Assembly: GCA_030037695.1 (NCBI GenBank)
Contig: JASHQF010000089.1
Span: 1 to 13,265, forward strand
Direction of reading: 5' to 3'
Source: Thermoplasmata archaeon
GTDB taxonomy: Archaea; Thermoplasmatota; Thermoplasmata; Lutacidiplasmatales; UBA184
DNA length: 13,265 nucleotides
The notes under the pieces were generated by a model. That model did not search any database. It saw only the letters and a list, made by a program, of their open reading frames with translations, and was not told the origin of the DNA. The position numbers and the translations under genes are program-made. Below are positions 13,163 through 13,265 of the stretch, in pieces (the first letter of the stretch is position 1; each line of letters begins with the position of its first letter).

Positions 13163-13265
13163 CTACTTGTGAAGGTGCCCGCGCCGCCAGCTGCGGCGCT
13201 TCGGGTGGCGCGTGACGCGGCGGCTCGTCCGCTGGATCACCCAAGCAGGGACCCGCCGGTTCTGC
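13163..13265 (-). CDS. rpl39e: 50S ribosomal protein L39e (N-terminus beyond window)
   Basis: This reading frame is too short for ordinary gene calling and is cut by the window edge. Reading from 13264 down gives QNRRVPAWVIQRTSRRV, then TRHPKRRSWRRGHLHK and a TAG stop at 13163-13165. This is the conserved C-terminal two thirds of L39e, the small basic protein lining the exit tunnel. The missing N-terminal part would be about 17 residues. It is the upstream gene of the L31e-aIF6 unit; the promoter lies outside the window. Confidence 0.92.
   Translation of the reverse strand, partial: QNRRVPAWVIQRTSRRVTRHPKRRSWRRGHLHK

Noticed and set aside
1..13265. CRISPR array, insertion sequence or integrase
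   Set aside because: I saw no regularly spaced repeats, terminal inverted repeats, transposase or integrase motifs, and almost all DNA is accounted for by genes.

Overview
The window looks archaeal. It carries archaeal/eukaryotic-type ribosomal proteins S17e, L31e and L39e next to translation factor aIF6, an archaeal-type phosphopantetheine adenylyltransferase, a Trm-G10-type tRNA methyltransferase and a DUF2116-like zinc-ribbon protein. The DNA is very GC-rich. The DUF5611-like protein and the CoaD fusion make a GC-rich member of Thermoplasmatota (Euryarchaeota) my best guess, but no marker here proves it. Coding density is high: neighbouring genes overlap or lie within a few bases, and no gap reaches 300 bases (the longest, 10519-10755, is 237).

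Layout. 1-1394 (+): the end of a Mut7-C RNase-like gene, then a tRNA guanine-10 N2-methyltransferase overlapping it at GTGA. 1391-4608 (-), in transcription order: a DUF2116-like zinc-ribbon membrane peptide, CoaD with a C-terminal extension, a small alpha/beta protein, a DUF5611-like protein and a site-2-protease-family membrane metalloprotease. 4669-10518 (-): three tightly packed genes encoding a vWA protein, a P-loop GTPase and a 1054-residue protein with a globular head, a Pro/Ala linker and a long coiled coil. 10756-10980 (+): S17e, behind a good TATA box. 10958-11605 (-): a GNAT acetyltransferase converging on S17e. 11727-12134 (+): a two-helix membrane protein with a zinc ribbon. 12155-13265 (-): the L39e-L31e-aIF6 ribosomal operon, whose L39e gene runs off the window end.

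The most interesting part is the vWA-GTPase-coiled-coil operon. Its gene composition, and the apparent GAP1-like layout of the large protein's head, recall the GTPase/GAP1 systems proposed from comparative genomics to act in biological conflict or signalling. Here the set is archaeal, has no obvious effector or nuclease, and is flanked by housekeeping genes. I infer a GTP-regulated scaffold: the vWA protein binds a partner through a metal site, the GTPase acts as switch, and the coiled-coil protein oligomerises or senses.

Signals suggest mixed translation starts: TATA-like boxes about 28-29 bases upstream of S17e and the DUF5611-like gene imply nearly leaderless mRNAs, while the GTPase and the GNAT gene have Shine-Dalgarno sequences.
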